Shown here: one piece after another, positions 1-5,290 of the stretch
How the letters are laid out: every line of letters begins with the position of its first letter
How positions within the stretch are numbered: the first letter of the stretch is position 1
Assembly (NCBI GenBank): GCA_023145275.1
Contig: JAGLEB010000164.1
Coordinates: forward strand, 1-5,290
DNA length: 5,290 nucleotides
Source of the DNA: Flavobacteriales bacterium
GTDB lineage: Bacteria > Bacteroidota > Bacteroidia > Flavobacteriales > JADGDT01
Direction: 5' to 3'
The notes under the pieces: generated by a model
What the model was told of the DNA's origin: nothing
Databases searched by the model: none
The model's input: the letters and a program-made list of their open reading frames with translations, nothing else
Made by a program: the position numbers and the translations under genes

Positions 1-98
1 GTATTTATTTATAGTATTGATTATTATATGTCGTTCTTAAGTGCGAAACTTTAGTAACTTTATAACATAAGTACTTATTTACCCAAATACGCTACAAA

Positions 99-1805
99 AT
101 GAATTGGAATATTATTGAAAATGTTGACTTAACTAAAATCGCTAAGCTCCGCAAAGAAGTCTATGACGACGAAATAATTGCAAAACTTCTTATCCAAAGA
201 GGGATTGAAGATTTTGATAGTGCTAAAGAATTTTTCAGACCTGATTATTCAAAGCTTCACGATCCTTTTTTGATGAAGGATATGGATAAGGCTGTTTTAA
301 GAATTGAAGATGCAATTTCTAAAAATGAAAACATTCTAGTTTATGGTGATTATGATGTCGATGGGACCACTGCGGTTTCTTTGATGTACTCTTTCTTGAA
401 GAAAAATTACCCTAATGTGGATGTGTATATTCCCGATAGATATGGCGAAGGCTATGGGATATCCTTCAAAGGGATAGATTATGCCAATGACAATGAATGT
501 GGACTTATAATAGCATTAGATTGCGGAATTAAGGCTATAGACAAGGTAGCCTATGCAAACGAGAGAAATATTGATTTTATTATTTGCGATCACCACACTC
601 CTGGAGACGAAATTCCTGATGCAGTAGCAGTGTTAGACCCCAAAAGGAAAGATGATAATTATCCTTATAAGGAGTTAAGTGGATGTGGAGTCGGTTTTAA
701 GCTTGCTCAAGCCTATTGTAAGCACAAGAGGATTGATGAGTCTTCATTGATAGAATATCTCGATTTGGTGGCGGTTAGCATTGGGGCAGATATTGTTCCT
801 ATCACTGGCGAAAATAGAATTTTAGCATATCATGGCTTGAAACAACTTAATGCACGGCCACGACCTGGCTTTAAGGCCATAATGGAGTTGTATGATAATA
901 AGGAATTTTCGATAGGTGATGTTGTCTTTAAAATAGCACCGCGTATTAATGCAGCTGGGAGGATGAAACATGGTAAGTATGCCGTTCGTTTAATGATACA
1001 ACCCGATTTAGAGCAGGCAAGAATTCAGAGTGAGAAAATAAACCTTTATAATATTGATAGAAAAGAAACTGATAAACAGATTACCGAAGCTGCACTGAAG
1101 CAAATAGTAGATAATAGTGAAACAGTAAGTTCTGCAACGGTTGTCTATAACGAGAGTTGGCACAAAGGAGTAATAGGGATTGTTGCATCTCGTCTTATTG
1201 AGACATATTATAGACCAACTGTAGTGTTTACAAAAAGTGGCGATAAGCTTGCTGCATCAGTGCGTTCAGTGAAGGGTTTTGATGTATATGAGGCACTCGT
1301 GAAGTGCAGCGAATTTATCGATCAGTTTGGTGGACATAAATATGCTGCTGGTTTAACTATTTCAGAAGATAATTACGATAAATTCAAGCAGAAGTTCAAT
1401 AAAGTTGTAAAGGAAACTATTAGCGAAAGGAGCTTAAGTCCTGAAATTGCTATTTCTAGTGAAATTAGTTTGAATCAAATAGATACAAAGTTTTATGGGG
1501 TTTTGAAACAGTTTTCTCCATTTGGCCCTGGGAATATGCATCCAGTGTTTGTTGCAAGAGGCTTGTCAGACAATGGATATGGTAAGAAAGTTGGGGCCGA
1601 TAAAACCCATATTAAACTAAACATTATTAGTGCAGGCGATAATAGAACATTTAATTCCATAGGTTTTGGTCTCGGCGATAAAATGGACTTAGCAAAGAAT
1701 AAGGGGCAGTTCGATGCTGCATTTGTTATCGAAGAGAATGAATGGAGAGGAGTAAAAAGCCTTCAATTTAGTCTTAGAGATATTAAAGAACATTTTGTTG
1801 AGTGA
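99..1805 (+). CDS. recJ: Single-stranded-DNA-specific exonuclease RecJ
   Basis: RecJ degrades single-stranded DNA 5' to 3' in the cytoplasm and serves RecF-pathway recombination, mismatch repair and base excision repair. The 568 residues match the usual full length (about 570). The DHH phosphoesterase core is complete: GDYDVDG at 83-89, IPDRYGEGYG at 111-120, ALDCG at 139-143, CDHH at 163-166 and ADIVP at 230-234. By comparison with the Thermus enzyme, the likely Mn/Mg ligands are D86, D88, D141, H165, H166 and D231. The DHHA1 part follows, with APRINAAGRM at 280-289, GVIGIVASRL at 357-366 and GGHKYAAG at 411-418. The C-terminal OB-like domain begins near FSPFGPGN (472-479). The ATG at 99 gives the expected N-terminus; no Shine-Dalgarno precedes it, which is normal in Bacteroidota. 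The gene stands alone on its strand and converges on the cbb3 assembly genes. No frameshift or missing catalytic residue is seen. Confidence 0.97.
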   Translation: MNWNIIENVDLTKIAKLRKEVYDDEIIAKLLIQRGIEDFDSAKEFFRPDYSKLHDPFLMKDMDKAVLRIEDAISKNENILVYGDYDVDGTTAVSLMYSFLKKNYPNVDVYIPDRYGEGYGISFKGIDYANDNECGLIIALDCGIKAIDKVAYANERNIDFIICDHHTPGDEIPDAVAVLDPKRKDDNYPYKELSGCGVGFKLAQAYCKHKRIDESSLIEYLDLVAVSIGADIVPITGENRILAYHGLKQLNARPRPGFKAIMELYDNKEFSIGDVVFKIAPRINAAGRMKHGKYAVRLMIQPDLEQARIQSEKINLYNIDRKETDKQITEAALKQIVDNSETVSSATVVYNESWHKGVIGIVASRLIETYYRPTVVFTKSGDKLAASVRSVKGFDVYEALVKCSEFIDQFGGHKYAAGLTISEDNYDKFKQKFNKVVKETISERSLSPEIAISSEISLNQIDTKFYGVLKQFSPFGPGNMHPVFVARGLSDNGYGKKVGADKTHIKLNIISAGDNRTFNSIGFGLGDKMDLAKNKGQFDAAFVIEENEWRGVKSLQFSLRDIKEHFVE

Positions 1806-1823
1806 TGAAAAATATATACTTAT

Positions 1824-1840
1824 GAGTCCGCTCCGAAAAC
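1824..1840 (+). repeat. Left terminal inverted repeat of the MITE-like element
   Basis: GAGTCCGCTCCGAAAAC pairs with the right end at 1968-1984, with two mismatches at the 3rd and 6th bases. It is preceded directly by ACTTAT (1818-1823), the left copy of the presumed target duplication. Confidence 0.82.
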
Positions 1841-1967
1841 TGGCGATTTTTACAAAATGAATTATTTTGGATGAAAATTGTATTTTGTGATATTTGGTAA
1901 TGTCTGTGCATCAGCTAATTGAGTAATGCGCAGGTATCGCCAAAAGAAATATTTTTGGTATTGAAGA

Positions 1968-1984
1968 GTTTTCGGAGTGGATTC
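1968..1984 (-). repeat. Right terminal inverted repeat of the MITE-like element
   Basis: GTTTTCGGAGTGGATTC is the inverted partner of 1824-1840. It is followed directly by ACTTAT (1985-1990), the second copy of the presumed target duplication. Confidence 0.82.
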
Positions 1985-2050
1985 ACTTATGCAACTAATT
2001 TTATTGTAGCAGGAATAAGACTTCAATTTACAGAACACAGAGTTGAGGTT

Positions 2051-2791
2051 TTACTTTCCTCCACACTTACTCATACCACCGCATTTCATTTCTGTTTGAT
2101 TCTCTTGTATGTGTAATTTTTTCTCTGGAGGTGATAAGAATGGTATTCCTAGGCCTAGACCTCTTAGTATGAAAAGCAGCCCAATAATTACTACAAAAAC
2201 CGGAATGGCTTTTTGAACTTTGTTTCTGATGCTCATACTCATAAAGTTTCCAATCATTGTAGCTCCAAACATAAATGGAATAGTTCCTACGCCAAATACG
2301 AACATATAAATACCTCCTTCTAACGAACTACCTGTTGCTACTGCTCCAATTAGAGCCATATAAACAAGTCCACATGGTAGAGCACCGTTTAGTATGCCTA
2401 TAACAAAAAGAGTTTTTGTATCGCGTCTTTTTAAGAGTTCGCCCAGCTTTGATTTTAGTTTACCTATGTGTTTGTAAACAAATCCTGTTAAACCTATTGA
2501 TCCAATTTTTTGTGATGGCCAAAGCACTACAATTATCATCATTGCACCCATTGCAATAGATAAGTATTGCTGAATACCCGCTAAAGAAAATCCTTTTCCA
2601 AGTGTTCCGAAAATGAAGCCCATAACGGAGTAGGTTATCAATCTTCCGAATTGATAAATTAAACTTTGAAAAGTTCCTTTAAGCTTATTCTCTCTGTTTA
2701 CAGGTAGTGCGAATGCAATTGGACCACACATTCCTAGGCAGTGTACTCCTCCTAAAAATCCAAAAGCAAGTGCTGAGTAGTATAATTCCAT
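2051..2791 (-). CDS. TauE/SafE-family (DsbD_2-like) six-helix membrane protein, cbb3 locus
   Basis: An integral inner-membrane protein of 246 residues, usually annotated as sulfite exporter TauE/SafE family. Its N-terminal GGVHCLGMCGP (14-24) is the hallmark of the DsbD_2/CcdA-related branch rather than of proven sulfite exporters. Six hydrophobic segments lie near 5-27, 44-64, 72-91, 128-150, 160-183 and 194-215. The two halves each carry a conserved cysteine motif (MCGP, C22; LPCG, C140), like the paired membrane cysteines of DsbD/CcdA. Lys/Arg-rich loops at 92-127 and 184-194 predict that both termini face the periplasm. The tail ends in a Cys/Met-rich stretch, MKCGGMSKCGGK (235-246). Genes of this type often follow ccoG and fixH in Bacteroidota, so a role in copper or thiol supply to the oxidase is likely, but it is inferred. 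The gene starts 168 nt downstream of fixH, after a possible terminator, so it may have its own promoter. No Shine-Dalgarno is seen before the ATG. Confidence 0.88.
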   Translation of the reverse strand: MELYYSALAFGFLGGVHCLGMCGPIAFALPVNRENKLKGTFQSLIYQFGRLITYSVMGFIFGTLGKGFSLAGIQQYLSIAMGAMMIIVVLWPSQKIGSIGLTGFVYKHIGKLKSKLGELLKRRDTKTLFVIGILNGALPCGLVYMALIGAVATGSSLEGGIYMFVFGVGTIPFMFGATMIGNFMSMSIRNKVQKAIPVFVVIIGLLFILRGLGLGIPFLSPPEKKLHIQENQTEMKCGGMSKCGGK

Positions 2792-2855
2792 TTATTGTTT
2801 TTTTGTGCTTTAACGGGCTATCCGTTTATACTCCTCGCAACTAAATATTTTCATT

Positions 2856-2898
2856 AAAACAATGGCAAGTCTTTTCGCTTACTCAAAGTCTCGCCATT
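2856..2898 (-). terminator. Candidate intrinsic terminator after fixH
   Basis: On the minus strand, AATGGCGAGACTTT (2898-2885) pairs with AAAGACTTGCCATT (2874-2861) around a 10-nt loop. The 14-position stem has one G-U wobble and one A-A mismatch. It is followed by a short GTTTTAAT stretch (T's at 2859-2856). The wobble would be an A-C mismatch on the plus strand, which favours minus-strand use. It lies 62 nt beyond the fixH stop. The short T-tract suggests partial termination, so the SafE-like gene may be read at a reduced level or from its own promoter. Confidence 0.5.
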
Positions 2899-2959
2899 AC
2901 TTAATTCAATATAATTATTTGCTGTGGGGTATCACTTCTATCCCTAGCATAAGTTATTC

Positions 2960-3409
2960 TTAAGTCCTTATTTTTGCCTTGTACATAAATTCTTGCTCAT
3001 CAACTTTCCAATCAATCACCAATAGCCATTTTCCTTTTATAGCTTTTTCTGCAGGAATTAACATCTGGAAATTTTCATCTAGTTTTATTGGCATGCTAAA
3101 GTCTAAAATCATCTTTGAAGGTCTTTTCATATTTATGATTCCCGAAACTTTAGTGTATTCAAAATCACTTGGGAAAGTTATGAGTACACCTTCTTTTGAT
3201 ATTCTGTATGTAAGTTTAGTTTCTAATTTTGAAGCATTTTTAACTTTGTCAATTTCTTCTTGATATTTTAGTTCATCTTCGTAGTAAGTCTCAGAAACTA
3301 ATTCATGATTATATGTATCATCAGTAGAAATTAATATTACAACACCTGCTACTGTTACTACAAAAATCACTAAAACTATTGATATCCCGTGTCCCCAGTT
3401 AAATTTCAT
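2960..3409 (-). CDS. fixH: FixH/CcoH family cbb3 oxidase assembly protein
   Basis: FixH (CcoH) is a small membrane-anchored protein needed for assembly or stability of the cbb3 oxidase. This one has 149 residues, typical of the family. A short cytoplasmic start (MKFNWGHG) leads into one transmembrane helix at about 8-28, followed by a periplasmic domain. Family-like features are the YYEDELKYQEEID stretch (42-54), just after the membrane anchor, and the GKWLLVIDW segment (126-134) near the end. The stop of ccoG is only 15 nt upstream, so the two are surely cotranscribed. A purine-rich AAGAAAAG directly before the ATG could serve as a weak ribosome site. The identification rests on size, topology, motifs and position directly after ccoG. 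The exact molecular role of FixH is not settled even in well-studied species. Confidence 0.9.
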   Translation of the reverse strand: MKFNWGHGISIVLVIFVVTVAGVVILISTDDTYNHELVSETYYEDELKYQEEIDKVKNASKLETKLTYRISKEGVLITFPSDFEYTKVSGIINMKRPSKMILDFSMPIKLDENFQMLIPAEKAIKGKWLLVIDWKVDEQEFMYKAKIRT

Positions 3410-3424
3410 CTTTTCTTATTTTTT

Positions 3425-4831
3425 TTAAAACTTCATTGGCCCAATAAAGTTGGTTTTAACTTTCTTAATAAGTTCACCTTCTTCATATACTCCAATTACT
3501 ATTTTAGTCTTTGTCCTCTTGAGTTTGTCTTTAGATATTTTTATAAATAAAGTACCTTCATATCTCTTGCTAGCTTCCACAATAATTGCTTCATGACCAA
3601 CCATTTCAATTTCACCTTCGTGAGATATTAACTTCAACTCAACAGCTTTGTCAAAGTTAGTTTTATTCACCATTTTATAAGTGAAAACATTAGATATATC
3701 TCCGTTTTGTTCAGTTTGGTATAGCTGTCCTGGAAGTCTAAGTATATTAGTGTCAATATCAGATCTTAAGAAAAGCAAACTCGCTACGGCAATTAGCAAT
3801 ATTGTCAGTACCGAAGTGTATGCAATTATCCTAGAATTGAATGTTGGTTTCTCTCCATTTGCAATATTATCTTCTGATGCATATCGGATAAGTCCAGTAG
3901 GTAGGTTGACATTTTCCATTACAGAGTCACATGCATCCATACACGCTGTACAGTTCACACATTCTAGCTGACTACCATTACGGATGTCTATTCCTGTAGG
4001 ACAAACTTCAACACACTGATTACAATCTATACAATCACCTTTTCCTGTAGTAGACCTATCTTCCGATTTTTTGAATTTAGATCTCCCTAGCTCTCCCTCT
4101 CCACGAATGTAATCGTAAGATACTTGTATAGATTTTCTATCTAATAGTACACCTTGCAATCTTCCATATGGGCAAGCAATAATACAAGCCTGCTCTCTAA
4201 ATGAAGCAAAAATAAAGAAGAAAGCTGCAGTGAAAATCATAAGCGAACCATATCCACCAGGGTTTCCTATTGGACCTTCAAGGATGAATTCAAAAAGTTG
4301 ATCCACTCCAATTATATAGGCTAAGAAAGTATTAGCAATAACAAAAGATATAAGGAAGTATATTAGCCATTTGCTAATTCGCTTTCTGTATTTTTCTGAA
4401 TTCCATGGCATCCTGTTAAGTTTCATTTGCTGAATTCTGTCGCCATCAATGGCAAATTCAATTTTGCGAAACACCATTTCTAAGAAAATTGTTTGCGGAC
4501 ATAGCCATCCACAGAATATTCTACCGAAGACCACCGTAAATAGTACAACAAAAACAATTCCTGTAATCATCATCAATACAAAAATATAAAAATCTTGAGG
4601 GTAGAACATTGATCCGAATAGAGAAAACTTTCTCTCAAGTACATTTATCATCACCAGTGGATTACCACCTATTTTAATAAATGGCCCAATAAAGAAAAAT
4701 GCTAATAATGCCCAACTCACATAAGTACGTGCATTGTAGAATTTGCCATGAGGTTTTTTTGGAAAAATAAAATGCCTAGAACCATCTTCATTTATGGTTC
4801 CAATGTGGTCTCTAAAACTTTCATCTTTCAT
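3425..4831 (-). CDS. ccoG: CcoG/FixG, polyferredoxin-type cbb3 oxidase assembly protein (cupric reductase family)
   Basis: A 468-residue inner-membrane iron-sulfur protein of the FixG/RdxA/CcoG family. The Rhodobacter homologue reduces Cu(II) to Cu(I) for the oxidase copper centre. Transmembrane helices are visible near 36-52, 80-101, 155-177, 196-211 and 336-355. Conserved membrane cysteines occur in CGWLCPQ (C107, C111) and ACIIACPYG (C216, C220). Two ferredoxin-type [4Fe-4S] motifs follow: CIDCNQCVEVCP (C267, C270, C273, C277) and CVNCTACMDAC (C291, C294, C297, C301). After the last helix, about 110 residues form the Ig-like FixG C-terminal domain, predicted periplasmic. All expected cysteines are present and the length is normal. 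The ATG at 4831 gives the usual soluble N-terminus; no Shine-Dalgarno is seen. The gene lies directly after ccoP and leads the ccoG-fixH unit. It is separated from ccoP by a strong terminator, so it probably has its own promoter in the 297 bp gap. Confidence 0.96.
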   Translation of the reverse strand: MKDESFRDHIGTINEDGSRHFIFPKKPHGKFYNARTYVSWALLAFFFIGPFIKIGGNPLVMINVLERKFSLFGSMFYPQDFYIFVLMMITGIVFVVLFTVVFGRIFCGWLCPQTIFLEMVFRKIEFAIDGDRIQQMKLNRMPWNSEKYRKRISKWLIYFLISFVIANTFLAYIIGVDQLFEFILEGPIGNPGGYGSLMIFTAAFFFIFASFREQACIIACPYGRLQGVLLDRKSIQVSYDYIRGEGELGRSKFKKSEDRSTTGKGDCIDCNQCVEVCPTGIDIRNGSQLECVNCTACMDACDSVMENVNLPTGLIRYASEDNIANGEKPTFNSRIIAYTSVLTILLIAVASLLFLRSDIDTNILRLPGQLYQTEQNGDISNVFTYKMVNKTNFDKAVELKLISHEGEIEMVGHEAIIVEASKRYEGTLFIKISKDKLKRTKTKIVIGVYEEGELIKKVKTNFIGPMKF

Positions 4832-4869
4832 CTGAAATGTGTTTTATATTTTGGTCAGTTTGTTTTCGC

Positions 4870-4883
4870 TTGATTTTTATCTC
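4870..4883. promoter_or_regulatory. Weak FNR-like site upstream of ccoG
   Basis: TTGAT-TTTT-ATCTC matches the FNR/CRP-type consensus TTGAT-N4-ATCAA at 8 of 10 positions. It is centred about 45 bp upstream of the ccoG start. Oxygen-responsive FNR-type regulators commonly control cbb3 genes in other bacteria, so the location makes sense. In AT-rich DNA such a match can arise by chance, and I see no convincing Bacteroidota -33/-7 promoter paired with it. Confidence 0.25.
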
Positions 4884-4917
4884 TTTCTGTAGAAAAAACA
4901 TTCAATCATACTTGTTT

Positions 4918-4942
4918 CAAAACACTAAACTTCAGTGCTTTG
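4918..4942 (-). other. Small hairpin in the ccoG upstream region
   Basis: Read on the minus strand, CAAAGCACT and AGTGTTTTG form a 9-bp stem with one G-U wobble around a 7-nt loop. On the plus strand the wobble would be an A-C mismatch, which suggests an RNA structure in the minus direction. It lies about 87-111 nt before the ccoG ATG. It could be part of a leader, or an operator; no function can be assigned. Confidence 0.3.
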
Positions 4943-5018
4943 TTTCACGATACTATATTACATATTTCTTAGGAGATGAAATATGTTCTACGTCAGATAA
5001 AGACTTTTTTATCTTTTT

Positions 5019-5046
5019 ACCTTAAATCCATTTGCGGATTTAAGGT
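5019..5046. repeat. Perfect 11-bp hairpin between ccoP and ccoG
   Basis: ACCTTAAATCC and GGATTTAAGGT are exact inverted repeats around a 6-nt loop (ATTTGC). The T-run that follows (TTTTAT, 5046-5051) is on the plus strand, yet no plus-strand gene lies upstream to be terminated. On the minus strand the hairpin falls just after the ccoP terminator and lacks a following T-tract. It may be a backup structure, a block to antisense transcription, or an operator. Confidence 0.55.
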
Positions 5047-5053
5047 TTTATAT

Positions 5054-5103
5054 AAAAAAAGTTTGAAGCTTAGTATAAATTTTAATACTAAACCTCAAAC
5101 TTT
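5054..5103 (-). terminator. Strong intrinsic terminator of the ccoP transcript
   Basis: On the minus strand, GTTTGAGGTTTAGTAT (5100-5085) pairs with ATACTAAGCTTCAAAC (5076-5061) around an 8-nt loop. All 16 positions pair, two of them as G-U wobbles that would be mismatches on the plus strand. Flanking A's (plus-strand T's at 5101-5103) can extend the stem, and seven T's follow (5060-5054). It starts about 26 nt after the ccoP stop, as expected for the end of the structural-gene operon. Confidence 0.88.
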
Positions 5104-5128
5104 AAATATTCATCAAACGTGTTTCTTA

Positions 5129-5290
5129 TTACTCCACCTTATCTCCTTCAGGAGCTTTTGGATTCTGCGGTGTTGTACCTTGTAAAGAAAGTACAAAACT
5201 AGCAACTTGTTGCATTTGAGTAGGACGTATAGTAGAGCTCCAAGAAATCATTCCTTTTCCAGGTCGACCTCCATTAGCAATAGTTTTGTA
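5129..5290 (-). CDS. ccoP: cbb3-type cytochrome c oxidase subunit CcoP, C-terminal fragment
   Basis: Only the last 53 codons and the stop are in the window; the rest lies beyond the right edge. CcoP is the membrane-anchored c-type cytochrome subunit that passes electrons to the oxidase core CcoN. The visible stretch shows the family's C-terminal signature: GGRPGKGMISW (fragment residues 7-17), then RPTQMQQVASFVLSLQGTTP (22-41), and a short charged tail with NPKAPEGD. The Met in GKGMISW is the expected axial ligand of the C-terminal haem; its CXXCH motif must lie upstream, outside the window. The gene would be the last of a ccoNO(Q)P operon, and the strong hairpin terminator shortly after its stop supports this. 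Placement just before ccoG is the standard order. Confidence 0.93.
   Translation of the reverse strand, partial: YKTIANGGRPGKGMISWSSTIRPTQMQQVASFVLSLQGTTPQNPKAPEGDKVE

Larger units (their letters stand above)
1824..1984. mobile_element. MITE-like non-autonomous element (161 bp)
   Basis: Seen directly: the ends are imperfect inverted repeats, GAGTCCGCTCCGAAAAC at 1824-1840 and GTTTTCGGAGTGGATTC at 1968-1984, matching at 15 of 17 positions. Both ends are flanked by the same hexamer, ACTTAT (1818-1823 and 1985-1990), as expected of a target-site duplication. If the T at 1823 and A at 1985 belong to the element, the repeats become 18 bp and the duplication is CTTA (4 bp). No transposase is encoded: the longest stop-free stretch reading inward from the right end is about 40 codons and is not recognisable. 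The element sits 18 nt after the recJ stop and 66 nt beyond the SafE-like gene's stop, so it interrupts neither. Inference: a miniature element mobilised in trans by a DDE transposase from elsewhere in the genome. The GAG-x-C-x-x-x-TCCGAAAA style of end loosely recalls IS5-superfamily ends, but I cannot assign a family. Confidence 0.8.

Noticed and set aside
67..78. Perfect 12-bp palindrome ATAAGTACTTAT shortly before recJ
   Set aside because: A simple AT-rich palindrome with no T-run and no known operator match; it could be chance. A TAACTTTA at 55-62 resembles the Bacteroidota -7 element (TAnnTTTG), but no good -33 TTG lies at the right distance, so I do not call a promoter.
1824..1984. Remnant of a full insertion sequence with a decayed transposase
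   Set aside because: Both ends and the flanking duplication are intact and the interior is short. No recognisable transposase fragment is visible in any frame, so a miniature element fits better.
2011..2041. Possible recJ terminator hairpin (ACTTCAA / TTGAGGT) with a following TTTT
   Set aside because: The stem is only 7 bp with one wobble and a 16-nt loop, and it lies over 200 nt beyond the recJ stop; too weak to call.
1919..2116. Small plus-strand open frame of 65 codons
   Set aside because: It starts at a TTG inside the MITE-like element, runs across its right end and overlaps the SafE-like gene on the other strand. It has no recognisable motif, so it is most likely chance.
2979..3971. 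Plus-strand open frames at 2979-3263 and 3681-3971
   Set aside because: Both lie wholly inside fixH and ccoG on the opposite strand and encode nothing recognisable; they are shadows of the real genes.
4837..5185. Two overlapping plus-strand open frames in the ccoP-ccoG gap
   Set aside because: They run through the hairpins and terminator, and one overlaps the end of ccoP. Their composition reflects AT-rich noncoding DNA rather than protein.

Overview
The window looks like ordinary chromosome from a Bacteroidota bacterium, most likely of the Cytophagales type. The DNA is AT-rich, the genes lack clear Shine-Dalgarno sequences, and the protein sequences and gene order fit that group. This assignment is inferred from reading the proteins, not from a database search.

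Layout. Positions 99-1805 (+) encode the single-strand exonuclease RecJ. It converges on a minus-strand cluster read right to left: the last 53 codons of ccoP (5129-5290, cut by the window edge), ccoG (3425-4831), fixH/ccoH (2960-3409) and a six-helix TauE/SafE (DsbD_2-like) membrane protein (2051-2791). This is the assembly part of a cbb3-type cytochrome c oxidase locus. CcoP is the oxidase's c-type cytochrome subunit. CcoG is a membrane iron-sulfur protein whose family reduces copper. FixH is a small membrane-anchored assembly factor. The SafE-like protein has conserved membrane cysteines and a Cys/Met/His tail, which suggests metal or thiol handling.

Between genes. The 245 bp gap between recJ and the SafE-like gene holds a clear MITE-like element at 1824-1984. 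It has 17 bp imperfect terminal inverted repeats, a perfect 6 bp flanking direct repeat (ACTTAT) and nested internal hairpins. It carries no transposase. The 297 bp gap between ccoP and ccoG holds a strong intrinsic terminator for ccoP, a second perfect hairpin of unclear use, a leader hairpin and a weak FNR-like site upstream of ccoG. A weaker hairpin terminator lies between fixH and the SafE-like gene and may lower or separate expression of that last gene.

I see no rRNA, tRNA, CRISPR array or full insertion sequence, and no evidence of a wholly new multi-gene system. The small mobile element and the SafE-like protein's tail are the points most worth checking.
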